A DNA stretch of 64,000 nt from Aequorivita sinensis (lineage in GTDB: Bacteria; Bacteroidota; Bacteroidia; Flavobacteriales; Flavobacteriaceae): NCBI RefSeq assembly GCF_006346335.1, contig NZ_VDMC01000002.1:372001-436000 (forward strand), given 5' to 3'. Numbering within the stretch: the stretch's first letter is position 1; every line of letters begins with the position of its first letter. Under the pieces are notes generated by a model. The model was not told where the DNA came from. It did not search any database and saw only the letters and a list, made by a program, of their open reading frames with translations. The position numbers were made by a program, and so were the translations under genes. Positions 1 to 8,511 of this stretch are shown here, piece by piece.

Positions 1-1479
1 TTTGCATATCTTTTGATTGGCAGTAAACAAAGTATAATCGGTATAAAGTTTTGCTGTAGATTCATTGAAGTTTCCTGTACTCAAGATACCATAACGAACT
101 GTTTTGTTGTTCTCTAGTCTTTCTACCAAACAAGTTTTACAATGCACCTTTAGACCTTTTACTCCAAAAATCAACTTGATATTTTCACTTTGAAGTAATT
201 CAGCGTATTTAATATTTGCTTCTTCATCAAATCTCGCTTGCAGCTCTATTTGTACTGTTACGTCTTTCCCATTTTTCTTAGCATTTATAAGCGAACTAGC
301 AATATGCGAAACTTCTGCTAAGCGGTAAATTGTGATTTTAATAGATTTCACTTTTGGATCCAACGCAGCTTCACGTAAAAACTTAATTACATACATAAAT
401 GTTTGATACGGAGCATGAAGAAGATAATCTTTTTCAGCAATTCTATCGAACAAACTACCTTGTAAGCTCAGTCCTGGTATTGGAAGCGGTTCTGTTTTTT
501 CGTATTGAAGATCGGGCCTTCCCAATCTAGGGAAATTCATATAGTCTCGTCTGTTGTGATAACGCCCTCCAGGAATAATACTGTCGGTTTTATCAATTCC
601 CATTTTATCTAGTAGAAACTGTAAGGACTTTTTATCAATACTTTTATCGTACACAAAGCGAACTGGATCCCCAGCACTTCTATTTTTTACACTTTTTGAG
701 ATTTTTTCAATAAAACTGCGACTTAAATCGCTATCTATATCCAACTCAGCATCACGGGTAATTTTAATCATATGAGCCGAAATTGTCTCATATTTAAAAA
801 TATTGAAAATGTTGTTTAAACAATGACGAATTAAATCGTCTAGAATAATAACATATTGATTATCTCCTTCCTTTGGAAGCTCAACAAAACGATTAATAGT
901 TCGTGGAATTTCAATTAAAGCATAGTTGTGTTTAGCCTCAAAAGTATCATCCTCCTTGCTCATCACCATTGTTACAGCTAAGTATGCAGCATCATCACGA
1001 AGATTGGGGAATTCATCAACTTCACCAATCATAATAGTCATCATCGCCGGGCTAACGTATCTCACAAAGTATTCTGAAATAAACTTACTTTGCGAAGGTG
1101 ATATTTCGGTCTCGTTAATAATAAATATATTCTCTTTTCTAAGTTTCGTTTGAATTTTACTTAGAATCTCGAGACTTTGAGCCTGCTGATCGATTACCGT
1201 TTGCGTAATCACCTCCAAAAGCTCCTTGGCTGAATACCCTCCAAGAAAGCTTTTCCCTGTCTTACCAGCTTCTACAATACGTTTTATAGTAGCATACCGA
1301 ACCTTAAAGAACTCATCTAAGTTATTAGAAAATATACCTAAAAATCGAAGTCTTTCAATTAAAGGTAACTTTTCATCATTTGCCTCTTGCAACACTCGAG
1401 CATTAAACTGAAGCCAGCTTAACTCTCTATTGTAATATTGATTACGATTAGTTTTATTAGTATCTGTTTTTCCTGTCAT
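1..1479 (-). CDS. ppk1: Polyphosphate kinase 1, C-terminal part outside window
   Basis: Reversible transfer of the ATP gamma-phosphate to make inorganic polyphosphate. The first 493 codons are open to the window edge with no stop, so the last third of a usual ~690-residue enzyme is missing. The N-terminal segment (RELSWLQFNARVLQEA) and the region around His446 (GLKVHCK) match PPK1; by family knowledge this histidine corresponds to the autophosphorylated residue. The start codon (1477-1479) overlaps the stop of the upstream sixA-like gene as TAATG, so the two are translationally coupled, a pairing that suggests linked phosphohistidine/polyphosphate metabolism (inference). Identity is secure. 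Confidence 0.95.
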   Translation of the reverse strand, partial: MTGKTDTNKTNRNQYYNRELSWLQFNARVLQEANDEKLPLIERLRFLGIFSNNLDEFFKVRYATIKRIVEAGKTGKSFLGGYSAKELLEVITQTVIDQQAQSLEILSKIQTKLRKENIFIINETEISPSQSKFISEYFVRYVSPAMMTIMIGEVDEFPNLRDDAAYLAVTMVMSKEDDTFEAKHNYALIEIPRTINRFVELPKEGDNQYVIILDDLIRHCLNNIFNIFKYETISAHMIKITRDAELDIDSDLSRSFIEKISKSVKNRSAGDPVRFVYDKSIDKKSLQFLLDKMGIDKTDSIIPGGRYHNRRDYMNFPRLGRPDLQYEKTEPLPIPGLSLQGSLFDRIAEKDYLLHAPYQTFMYVIKFLREAALDPKVKSIKITIYRLAEVSHIASSLINAKKNGKDVTVQIELQARFDEEANIKYAELLQSENIKLIFGVKGLKVHCKTCLVERLENNKTVRYGILSTGNFNESTAKLYTDYTLFTANQKICK

Positions 1480-1964
1480 TACTTAAGATCTCGTGGAAAT
1501 ATTGTTTTAATTGTTTTACCTCTGGTAATGTCTTTCCATTTTTTTTCATCAAACTGCAACATTACAAAACCACAAGTTGGAACATTTTCTATGTATTTAT
1601 CACCTAACATATTTACTATAGATGTTAAGGCGTGATTATGCCCCACTAACATCATAATGTCTAAATTATCATCGAACGACTTAATAATTCGCATAACACT
1701 CTGACCGCTAAAATCGTAAAGACTATGATTGGTTTCAAAATTTGCATCATCAATATTGAAAGCGTCTTTAAAAAATTGAGCCGTTGAGAGTGTACGAGTA
1801 GCGTCACTGCTAACAATTTTTTGAGGAGGCTTAACTTCTTTCGCAACTTTTTCTGAAACTAGTTTTCCATCGCGTTTACCACGCCCTTTTAAAGGACGCT
1901 TATGGTCTTGTAAATCGTGTTTCCAGGATGATTTTGCGTGTCTTACTATGTAAAGTGTTTTCAT
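1479..1964 (-). CDS. sixA: SixA-like phosphohistidine phosphatase
   Basis: Histidine phosphatase superfamily protein of 161 residues. The RHA motif (Arg8-His9) near the N-terminus, Arg57 in SSDATRT and His109 in VGHNH are the phosphate-pocket residues expected for this fold. Family members such as E. coli SixA remove phosphate from phosphohistidine proteins; the actual substrate here is unknown. It lies directly upstream of ppk1 and overlaps its start by one base, so co-expression is likely. The first ATG of the frame gives a protein of family length with no extra N-terminal segment. Confidence 0.85.
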   Translation of the reverse strand: MKTLYIVRHAKSSWKHDLQDHKRPLKGRGKRDGKLVSEKVAKEVKPPQKIVSSDATRTLSTAQFFKDAFNIDDANFETNHSLYDFSGQSVMRIIKSFDDNLDIMMLVGHNHALTSIVNMLGDKYIENVPTCGFVMLQFDEKKWKDITRGKTIKTIFPRDLK

Positions 1965-2035
1965 TGCGTTTTATTAATTCTAGGTTTTGGATGGCAATCA
2001 GAATATCGCTGGCCTCCTTAATTCTATTCCCTCAT

Positions 2036-2680
2036 TTAAGGAGCTAACCTCTCAATCACCCAATCGTTGTCTTTTAATCTATATCGAATTCTGTCGTGCA
2101 GCCTATTCGGTCTACCTTGCCAGAATTCTATCGATATTGGCTTTACTAATATTCCTCCCCAATTATCTGGTTTTGGAACTTCTTCTGTTTCATATTTCTT
2201 TTCGAGTTCTGCCAAATTTTTCTCTAAAACTTCTCGAGATTCCACTACTTCACTTTGATGTGAAACAACTGCTCCTAGCTGACTTCCCTTTGGTCTAGAA
2301 TGAAAATAATTTGTTGAATCTGCTTCTGAAGTTTTCTCAGCAGTTCCTTTAATTATAATTTGTCGTTCCATATTTGGCCAAAAGAAAGACAAGGAAACCT
2401 TGTTGTTATTTGCAATAGCCCTACCCTTTTCACTTTCGTAATTAGTGTAAAAGTAAAAGCCGTATTCGTCGTATTTTTTCAGTAAAACTACTCTTCCTTT
2501 TGGGAAACCATCGGTTCCAATAGTATTTACCGTCATTGCATTAACTTCATCTACACCACCACTGTTCTGCACCTCATAAAACCATTTACGGAATTGTTGC
2601 ATCGGGTTTTCATCTACCGAATTTTCGGATAGCTCGCCCTTTTCATAAGATTTTCGGTAGTCGTGAAGCTTTTCGGCCAT
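2036..2680 (-). CDS. pdxH: Pyridoxine/pyridoxamine 5'-phosphate oxidase
   Basis: FMN-dependent oxidase making pyridoxal 5'-phosphate in vitamin B6 synthesis or salvage; 214 residues, the normal length. Family hallmarks are the FMN-binding stretch RVVLLKKYDEYGFYFYTNY, the SRPKGSQLGAVVSHQS segment and the C-terminal FWQGRPNRLHDR block with the substrate-contacting Arg and His. It is in the same orientation as sixA and ppk1 and 71 bp upstream of sixA. A 145 bp gap separates it from rnz. SerC in this window also belongs to B6 metabolism in some bacteria but lies 19 kb away. Confidence 0.95.
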   Translation of the reverse strand: MAEKLHDYRKSYEKGELSENSVDENPMQQFRKWFYEVQNSGGVDEVNAMTVNTIGTDGFPKGRVVLLKKYDEYGFYFYTNYESEKGRAIANNNKVSLSFFWPNMERQIIIKGTAEKTSEADSTNYFHSRPKGSQLGAVVSHQSEVVESREVLEKNLAELEKKYETEEVPKPDNWGGILVKPISIEFWQGRPNRLHDRIRYRLKDNDWVIERLAP

Positions 2681-2825
2681 TTCTCAAGTTTTAACGCAAG
2701 TTAAGAGTTTTAAATATTCTTTGAAATAGCAGTTTATTAAATATGTATTAAATATTTTCCAGTAGAAAAGATTCAAAAGTGAATTTAAACGAAAGGTTAA
2801 AGCCTAACTAGTAAGAAAAAGTAAA

Positions 2826-3731
2826 TTAAAACTGAAAGGATTTTCCATCTTCAGCTAATTCTACATTATCAAATACCTCTTGAGCCTCCTTACGGAAAAG
2901 TTCAAGCTTCCCATAACGGCCTGAATAATGACCGAGAATTAATGTCCCAACGTTTGCTTTTCGCGCAATAACAGCAGCCTCCTTAGCGGTGCTGTGCTTG
3001 GTTTTTTCAGCAAGATGATAGTGTTCATCCAGAAAGGTTGATTCGTGATACAAAAAAGTTGCTCCTTCAATTTGAGGAACCATTTCTGGATTATATTCTG
3101 TATCACTACAATAGGCATACGATTTTGGTGCAGGTGGATCGAAGGTAATGTCTTTGTTTGATATCAACTTACCATCTCTATTCTCCACGTCGAAACCTTG
3201 TTTGATTTTGTTGTAATAACTTAAATCGATATTCAGTTCTCGAGCAGCATCCACATTTAACTTTCGGTCTTCCAGTTTTTCTTTGAAAAGGAATCCATTG
3301 GTATACACTCTATGTTTTAATGGAATTGTTTCCACCGTAACTTTATCATCTTCATAAATTAACTGTGGCGTAGTCTCTTCTAGTTCGTGGAAGTACAAAG
3401 GGTAATTTGTATATGCTTTCCCCAACTTAAGAAGCAATAATATAGACTGTTTTATGCCTTTGGGGCCGTAAATATGTAATTCAGCTTCTCTTCCTAATAG
3501 TAAAAAAGTTGAAATTAGTCCTGGTAAGCCAAAAAAGTGATCGCCGTGTAGGTGTGATATAAAAATATGACGAATACGCGAAAATTTAACCCTATATTTT
3601 CTTAATTGCATCTGGGTTCCCTCCCCACAGTCAATTAAAAACAAATGCCCCTTAATCTCCAAAATCTGCGCTGTTGGGTGCGTAGAAGCAGTTGGAGTTG
3701 CTGAATGGCATCCTAGGATAGTTAATTTCAA
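2826..3731 (-). CDS. rnz: Ribonuclease Z
   Basis: Zinc endoribonuclease that trims the 3' end of precursor tRNA. It has 301 residues, the short-form length. Metallo-beta-lactamase ligands are visible: HLHGDH at residues 60-65, the SDTEYN aspartate, and a late GHYSGRYG histidine. The insert between the third and fourth ligands (residues ~150-200) is in the position of the tRNA-binding exosite arm. It follows a small gene that in relatives often inherits the name ribonuclease Z by adjacency; this is the real enzyme. Confidence 0.95.
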   Translation of the reverse strand: MKLTILGCHSATPTASTHPTAQILEIKGHLFLIDCGEGTQMQLRKYRVKFSRIRHIFISHLHGDHFFGLPGLISTFLLLGREAELHIYGPKGIKQSILLLLKLGKAYTNYPLYFHELEETTPQLIYEDDKVTVETIPLKHRVYTNGFLFKEKLEDRKLNVDAARELNIDLSYYNKIKQGFDVENRDGKLISNKDITFDPPAPKSYAYCSDTEYNPEMVPQIEGATFLYHESTFLDEHYHLAEKTKHSTAKEAAVIARKANVGTLILGHYSGRYGKLELFRKEAQEVFDNVELAEDGKSFQF

Positions 3732-3798
3732 AATTGGATTTTTAAAAAATTATTGTTTCTCGTATCAGAAGCTTTACGAGTAATCAGCTCAGTTTAGA

Positions 3799-4134
3799 CT
3801 AGAAACCGAGGTCGCGCTCAATCTCTTCCATTTCAACGATATCCTCAGCTTCCTGAAGTGTTGGCACTACAACTAATTCGTAAGGAACTTCATCTATATC
3901 AATGGCATCGTTTACAATAACAAAGGAATAGTTTGTTTTGCGATGAAGGTTTGATGTTTTTAAGAATTGTAATAATTCTGGCAAGGATAAAGAGTCATAC
4001 TTCAATAAGTTCAAAACCACATTCTGACCCTTGTACTTTGAAGGAACTTGACTCTCAATAAATGAGGCAAAATCTATTATATCATCCTTCTCATCTTCAA
4101 GGACAACAAAATTTGGATGATTCTCAATCTTCAT
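3799..4134 (-). CDS. Small STAS-like protein between pyrB and rnz
   Basis: 111 residues, no signal peptide or membrane segment. Predicted alternating strands and helices (NFVVLEDE, QNVVLNLL, NYSFVIVND, ELVVVPTLQEAEDIVEMEEIERDL) resemble the small alpha/beta STAS fold; that is an impression from pattern only. The start overlaps the 3' end of pyrB by 11 bases, so it is probably translated with pyrB, and rnz follows 67 bp later. Homologues in related genomes are, as I recall, often labelled ribonuclease Z because of this neighbour, but no metal-binding motif is present. Function unknown. Confidence 0.75.
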   Translation of the reverse strand: MKIENHPNFVVLEDEKDDIIDFASFIESQVPSKYKGQNVVLNLLKYDSLSLPELLQFLKTSNLHRKTNYSFVIVNDAIDIDEVPYELVVVPTLQEAEDIVEMEEIERDLGF

Positions 4135-5059
4135 TATGTTTAATTTTTGAGGCTAATAAATAAATTACAGCCATACGGATGGCTACTCCATTTTCTACTT
4201 GACCTAATATAATAGATTGCTTGCTATCTGCAACATCACTTGTGATTTCCACACCGCGATTAATTGGCCCTGGGTGCATTACTACAATTTCCTTATTTAA
4301 AGAATCGAGCATCGCTTTATTAAGTCCGAATTGTTGTGAGTATTCTCGAGCTGTTGGGAAATAACTAATATCCATACGCTCGTTTTGAACACGAAGCATA
4401 TTTGCTACATCACACCACTCTAACGCTTTACGCAAATTAGTTTCCACCTCTACGTTTAATTTTTCTATATATTTAGGGATAAGTGTTTTAGGACCACACA
4501 CCTTAACCTTTGCTCCAAGCTTTTGAAGTGTAAAAATATTCGACAATGCAACTCTAGAATGAAGAATATCACCTACAATAACTACCTTTTTTCCTGCAAC
4601 ATCACCTAACTTTTCACGAATAGAGTAGCTATCTAATAGGGCTTGAGTTGGATGCTCGTGTGCTCCATCTCCTGCATTAATAATGCTAGCATTAACGTGC
4701 TTAGATAAGAATATTCCTGCTCCTGGATTTGGATGACGCATTACCACCATATCAACTTTCATAGAAAGAATATTGTTTACGGTATCAATAAGCGTTTCTC
4801 CTTTGGCAACAGAAGAACTCGAAGATGCAAAATTTATAACATCTGCAGAAAGTCTTTTTTCAGCAAGCTCAAACGAAAGTTTCGTACGCGTACTATTTTC
4901 GAAAAAGAGGTTGGCAATGGTAATGTCTCGAAGCGATGGCACTTTTTTAATAGGTCGGTTAATAACCTCTTTAAAATGATCGGCCGTCTCGAAGATGAGT
5001 TGAATATCGGCTTCGGTTATATATTTTATTCCCAGTAAGTGATTTACACTTAGTTCCAT
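4124..5059 (-). CDS. pyrB: Aspartate carbamoyltransferase catalytic subunit
   Basis: Condenses carbamoyl phosphate and aspartate in pyrimidine synthesis; 311 residues. The carbamoyl-phosphate loop STRT (56-59, in FFENSTRTKLSFE), the AKGE loop lysine, HPTQALLD and the aspartate-side HPGPINRG segment are all present, so it should be active. It lies 130 bp downstream of pyrR in the same direction. No pyrI regulatory subunit is adjacent. The dihydroorotase homologue at 33.7 kb lacks metal ligands; in Pseudomonas-type systems such inactive homologues are structural partners of PyrB, which is worth noting but untested here. Confidence 0.97.
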   Translation of the reverse strand: MELSVNHLLGIKYITEADIQLIFETADHFKEVINRPIKKVPSLRDITIANLFFENSTRTKLSFELAEKRLSADVINFASSSSSVAKGETLIDTVNNILSMKVDMVVMRHPNPGAGIFLSKHVNASIINAGDGAHEHPTQALLDSYSIREKLGDVAGKKVVIVGDILHSRVALSNIFTLQKLGAKVKVCGPKTLIPKYIEKLNVEVETNLRKALEWCDVANMLRVQNERMDISYFPTAREYSQQFGLNKAMLDSLNKEIVVMHPGPINRGVEITSDVADSKQSIILGQVENGVAIRMAVIYLLASKIKHNED

Positions 5060-5189
5060 TGTTTGGTTTTCGGTTATCTGTTATCGATTATCTATTGGCA
5101 CTTGTCTTTTCTACACTAGTCACTTACCATTCTCCTCTCTCTACTCTCTTCTATGTTCTATGTTCTCTACTCTTTGCTCTCTCTCCCCC
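5060..5189 (-). repeat. Low-complexity pyrimidine-rich gap between pyrR and pyrB
   Basis: On the plus strand 5100-5190 is built of near-repeated words of the kind CTCTCTACTCT, TTCTATG and TTCTCTACTCTTTG, purine-rich in the mRNA. Similar CTCTCTGTTCTCTT words recur at 45350-45412. It appears to be a short member of the dispersed intergenic mosaics. Confidence 0.6.
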
Positions 5190-5729
5190 TTAACTCTTAA
5201 CTAAATAAACAGCGTCTTCGCCTTCATTTTCTTTCCAGCACACTTTTACTTTTTCCCCATTAATCGCATCTACTTGTCTTCCTCTATAATCGGGTTGAAT
5301 TGGTAAATGACGGCTAAAACGGCGATCTATAAGTGTTAGTAATTCAATTTCTAATGGCCTTCCAAAAGATTGCACTGCGGTTAATGCAGAACGAATACTT
5401 CTTCCAGTAAAAAGCACATCGTCTATAAATACAACGTTTTTATCTTCAACTATAAAATTAATTTTGGTTTTATTTGCTTCTAACGGCTTACCACTTCTTC
5501 GGAAATCATCTCTAAAGAAGGTGATGTCTAGATAACCAAGTTGAATGTTTTTTATTTTATATTCAGTTTCCAACAAGGTTTTAAGTCTTTCAGCTAAAAA
5601 GACTCCTCTAGGTTGTATTCCGATAAGTACTGTTTTGGAAAAATCGTCGTGCTTTTCAATCAATTGGCAAGCCAAACGGTTAAGCGCAATATTAATCTCG
5701 GTTGCGTTTAGTAACACTTTTTGGCTCAT
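5190..5729 (-). CDS. pyrR: PyrR uracil phosphoribosyltransferase / pyr regulator
   Basis: Type I phosphoribosyltransferase-fold protein, 179 residues from this start. The PRPP loop VVFIDDVLFTGRS is intact. In Bacillus PyrR binds pyr mRNA and controls attenuation and has weak uracil phosphoribosyltransferase activity; which role holds here is not shown. The open frame extends ten codons upstream to 5759, but a TATTTTTG promoter element (5757-5764) overlaps that point and family members begin MSQKVLL, so the ATG at 5727-5729 was chosen. The gap to pyrB is a purine-rich low-complexity stretch on the coding strand with no recognisable anti-terminator. Confidence 0.9.
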   Translation of the reverse strand: MSQKVLLNATEINIALNRLACQLIEKHDDFSKTVLIGIQPRGVFLAERLKTLLETEYKIKNIQLGYLDITFFRDDFRRSGKPLEANKTKINFIVEDKNVVFIDDVLFTGRSIRSALTAVQSFGRPLEIELLTLIDRRFSRHLPIQPDYRGRQVDAINGEKVKVCWKENEGEDAVYLVKS

Positions 5730-5756
5730 AGGAAAGTCTGAATTAGATTCAGCAAA

Positions 5757-5764
5757 CAAAAATA
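5757..5764 (-). promoter_or_regulatory. pyrR promoter, -7 element TATTTTTG
   Basis: Reverse strand matches the Bacteroidota TAnnTTTG element exactly. No clear TTG is found about 19 bp upstream. The predicted leader before the chosen pyrR start is about 25 nt, which supports the shorter PyrR. Confidence 0.5.
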
Positions 5765-5850
5765 CAGAATTATTTATTTAAAACTAAAGAATTTATTTTC
5801 GTTTAAAACCAATAAATCGTAAACTTTTGAAACTATTCAATTTACTGCAT

Positions 5851-5880
5851 AAAAAAACCTGTCTTATATAAGACAGGCTA
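5851..5880 (-). terminator. Intrinsic terminator of the metalloprotease gene
   Basis: A perfect 20 bp palindrome (5858-5877, CCTGTCTTAT and its complement) is followed on the minus strand by seven T. It lies 30 bp beyond the stop of the 5907-8363 gene. Confidence 0.85.
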
Positions 5881-5906
5881 TTTTGTTTTAATAAGAAAAC
5901 TCGAAA

Positions 5907-8363
5907 TTATTTAGCGTATGGATTCAAGATAACATCAATCCTTTCACGAAGATCTAACAAATGAATCTTACTCATTCTATCTGTAGTTCTACCTAAAGCT
6001 CTTCTAATATCATTATCTAAAGCTATAAGCTCTGCTCTTGCTACCGAACGAATGTCACTTAAGTTAACATCAACTTTTGTTCTATTTCTACCTTTTTGCT
6101 CATTCGACATTAAATACGAAAGTCTATTGATGTAAACTCGCTGGAGATTTCTTCTGTAGGTATCTATAGGCGCAGCAGTTTTAAGCTCTTCGAAAATTCC
6201 TTTCCGCAAGTCTTCCATCATCTCTAATAATGAATAACTGTTTTTTCCATTAATAGATTCGTTTTCAATAATTCGAGCCAATCTTCCAAAGTCAAGAATA
6301 TCATTTAGCGTTCTTTCTTGCATCTTTCTAATATTCTCAATACTTCCATCGAATTGGATTTTATTGAAGATATCATCATCCAACAACCATTCTGGAGTTG
6401 CAAATAGTTGTTCTTGTAAAAATGCCAAACTTTCTTCTTGTTTATCTTTTGCAACGTGCGTATAAACTGCACCCTCCTGATCGTAGGTTTTATAGTATTC
6501 GTAAACACCACCAATATTTGCTGTTACGTGCCCCATATACCTATTAAATTGAGCAACTACTTGATTGTACATTTCTGAAAGATCATCGTAGTTTTTACCA
6601 TCTTCTCTGGTGTATTCAATAAGTTTTGGCACGAGTAATTTCAGGTTTGAAATACCGTACATACTCGCTTTTACAGCATCGTCACCCAAATCTTCAGTTT
6701 GACTACTAGGATCTATCACACCTCCCGACTGTTGTTTTCCAAATCGATACATAGGGTCAGCAGCGTGTTCTAAAATCCAAGAATCGAGAGTTTCTTTTTC
6801 CTCTTCAGCAGTTAGGTGTGGCAATGGTCTATATCCCCAATTTATTGCATACTTATCATAAACACCAATATTTGGCATTAGTGCTACATCTCCATCCCCT
6901 GGCTGAGCAATATAATTGAAACGCGCATAATCCATAATTGAAGGAGCTGTTCCGTACTTTTTAGTAAAATCTACAGAACGCAGTGAATCTACAGGGTAAG
7001 CAACACTACTTCCCATATTATGTGGCAATCCTAAGGTATGACCAACTTCGTGAGAAGAAACAAAACGGATAAGTCTACCCATAATTTCATCTTTAAAAGC
7101 TACACCTCTGGCGTCTGGATTAATTGCAGCAGTTTGCACAAAAAACCAGTTTCTCAATAATGTCATAACGTTGTGATACCAATTAATATCACTTTCCAAT
7201 ATTTCACCACTACGCGGATCACTTACGTGAGGCCCGTTTGCGTTTGGTATAGGAGACGCCAAGTAGCGCACCACCGAATAACGCACATCTTCTGGAGACC
7301 ATTCTGGATCTTCCTCAACTGTTGGCGGATCTTTTGCTATTATAGCATCTTTAAAGCCTGCAGCTTCAAAAGCCACTTGCCAATCTTCAATGCCTTGTTT
7401 GATATATTTTCTCCATTTTACTGGAGTAGCTCTGTCGATATAATAAACAATTTGTTTTTTAGGAACTACTAGTTCTCCTCTTTCAAATGCTGCTCTATCT
7501 TCATCTCTTACTTCTAAACGCCATCTGTCAAGATATTTAACGGTTTTACTTTCATGGTTTTCCAATCCATAATCAGTTTGTCCACGAGCAAACCATCCAA
7601 CGCGTTCATCAAAATAACGACGTTTCATTGGCTCTTTAGGCAGTAGCACCATACTGTTATTCATTTCAACAGAAATTGAACCTACAGCTGAATTGCTAGG
7701 CGGCTCTTTTGCCGCGTATGTTTTTACGTGACGAGACTCTATGTTTAATGGATAAGATTTAATTGTTTCGATATACGAACGCTCCTTATCCATAGTGGTA
7801 ATTTTATACCTATCGCGATAATGCTTTGGCATCCCTAGCGGTCTAACGTCACTTTCAAAAAGCTTATTCACCTGAACTACAGTAGATGTACTGTCTTTAC
7901 CTAAAGCCTTTACGTCGAATGTAAAAACAACAGGTTCAAAGTTTGAGTTTACAACAGCCTCATATATAGGAAGTGAATCGGCCGCAAATATTTGATGCGA
8001 AACAACGCGTAACAACACCTTGTTTGGTTTCTTTTCCCATCGAAGGACTTGGGTATTTGTTTTTCCTCCACCAAAACCAATATTAGTCGCGGTTTTAGCG
8101 ATTCGGGTAACCATTAACATTTCTCTTCCAAAAAGAGAATCGGGAATTTCATAAAAAAAATCTTCTTTTACAGTATGCACTTTAAACAAACCATCGTCCG
8201 TTTTTGCATCTTTCGTTATAACCTTGTCATAAGGCTTGATTGAAGATTTGTCTTTTTCTGTTTTTGCATCGGCGCTATCTGCTTTTCCGTTTATGGCTTT
8301 TTTAGGAGCAGCACACGAAAGGATAAACAGTAACAAAAGTGGGGTAAGGGCTCTTATTTTCAT
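5907..8363 (-). CDS. Lipoprotein zinc-dependent metalloprotease (DUF5117/DUF4953 type)
   Basis: 818 residues. The N-terminus MKIRALTPLLLLFILSCAAPKK is a lipoprotein signal with the lipobox cysteine at residue 17, so the protein should be anchored in an envelope membrane. The extended zinc motif HEVGHTLGLPH (His438, Glu439, His442, Gly445, His448) matches the metzincin HExxHxxGxxH pattern, and a Met-containing SIMDYARFNY segment downstream could be the Met-turn. Architecture and length fit the Bacteroidota metalloprotease family with flanking DUF5117/DUF5118 regions. Substrate unknown. It appears monocistronic, with a strong terminator behind it and the rpsA terminator ahead of it. Confidence 0.88.
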   Translation of the reverse strand: MKIRALTPLLLLFILSCAAPKKAINGKADSADAKTEKDKSSIKPYDKVITKDAKTDDGLFKVHTVKEDFFYEIPDSLFGREMLMVTRIAKTATNIGFGGGKTNTQVLRWEKKPNKVLLRVVSHQIFAADSLPIYEAVVNSNFEPVVFTFDVKALGKDSTSTVVQVNKLFESDVRPLGMPKHYRDRYKITTMDKERSYIETIKSYPLNIESRHVKTYAAKEPPSNSAVGSISVEMNNSMVLLPKEPMKRRYFDERVGWFARGQTDYGLENHESKTVKYLDRWRLEVRDEDRAAFERGELVVPKKQIVYYIDRATPVKWRKYIKQGIEDWQVAFEAAGFKDAIIAKDPPTVEEDPEWSPEDVRYSVVRYLASPIPNANGPHVSDPRSGEILESDINWYHNVMTLLRNWFFVQTAAINPDARGVAFKDEIMGRLIRFVSSHEVGHTLGLPHNMGSSVAYPVDSLRSVDFTKKYGTAPSIMDYARFNYIAQPGDGDVALMPNIGVYDKYAINWGYRPLPHLTAEEEKETLDSWILEHAADPMYRFGKQQSGGVIDPSSQTEDLGDDAVKASMYGISNLKLLVPKLIEYTREDGKNYDDLSEMYNQVVAQFNRYMGHVTANIGGVYEYYKTYDQEGAVYTHVAKDKQEESLAFLQEQLFATPEWLLDDDIFNKIQFDGSIENIRKMQERTLNDILDFGRLARIIENESINGKNSYSLLEMMEDLRKGIFEELKTAAPIDTYRRNLQRVYINRLSYLMSNEQKGRNRTKVDVNLSDIRSVARAELIALDNDIRRALGRTTDRMSKIHLLDLRERIDVILNPYAK

Positions 8364-8460
8364 ATTAAAATTTAAAAAATTTGAAAATAGTCAATTTTAA
8401 TATATTGGGAAATCTTTTCAGTAACAAAAGCATTAAAAGTGATAGAAACAGGCTATAACA

Positions 8461-8490
8461 AAAAAAGCCTTCTGTTTCCAGAAGGCTTTT
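8461..8490 (-). terminator. Intrinsic terminator of rpsA
   Basis: Nine-base stem AGCCTTCTG (8466-8474) pairs with 8479-8487 across a four-base loop. On the minus strand it is followed by a T run (plus-strand A at 8461-8466), 25 bp after the rpsA stop. Confidence 0.85.
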
Positions 8491-8511
8491 TATTAGCTAT
8501 AAATGCAACGA

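Noticed and set aside
1987-2298. 103-codon plus-strand frame opposite pdxH
   Set aside because: Shadow frame; pdxH on the other strand has full family motifs through this region.
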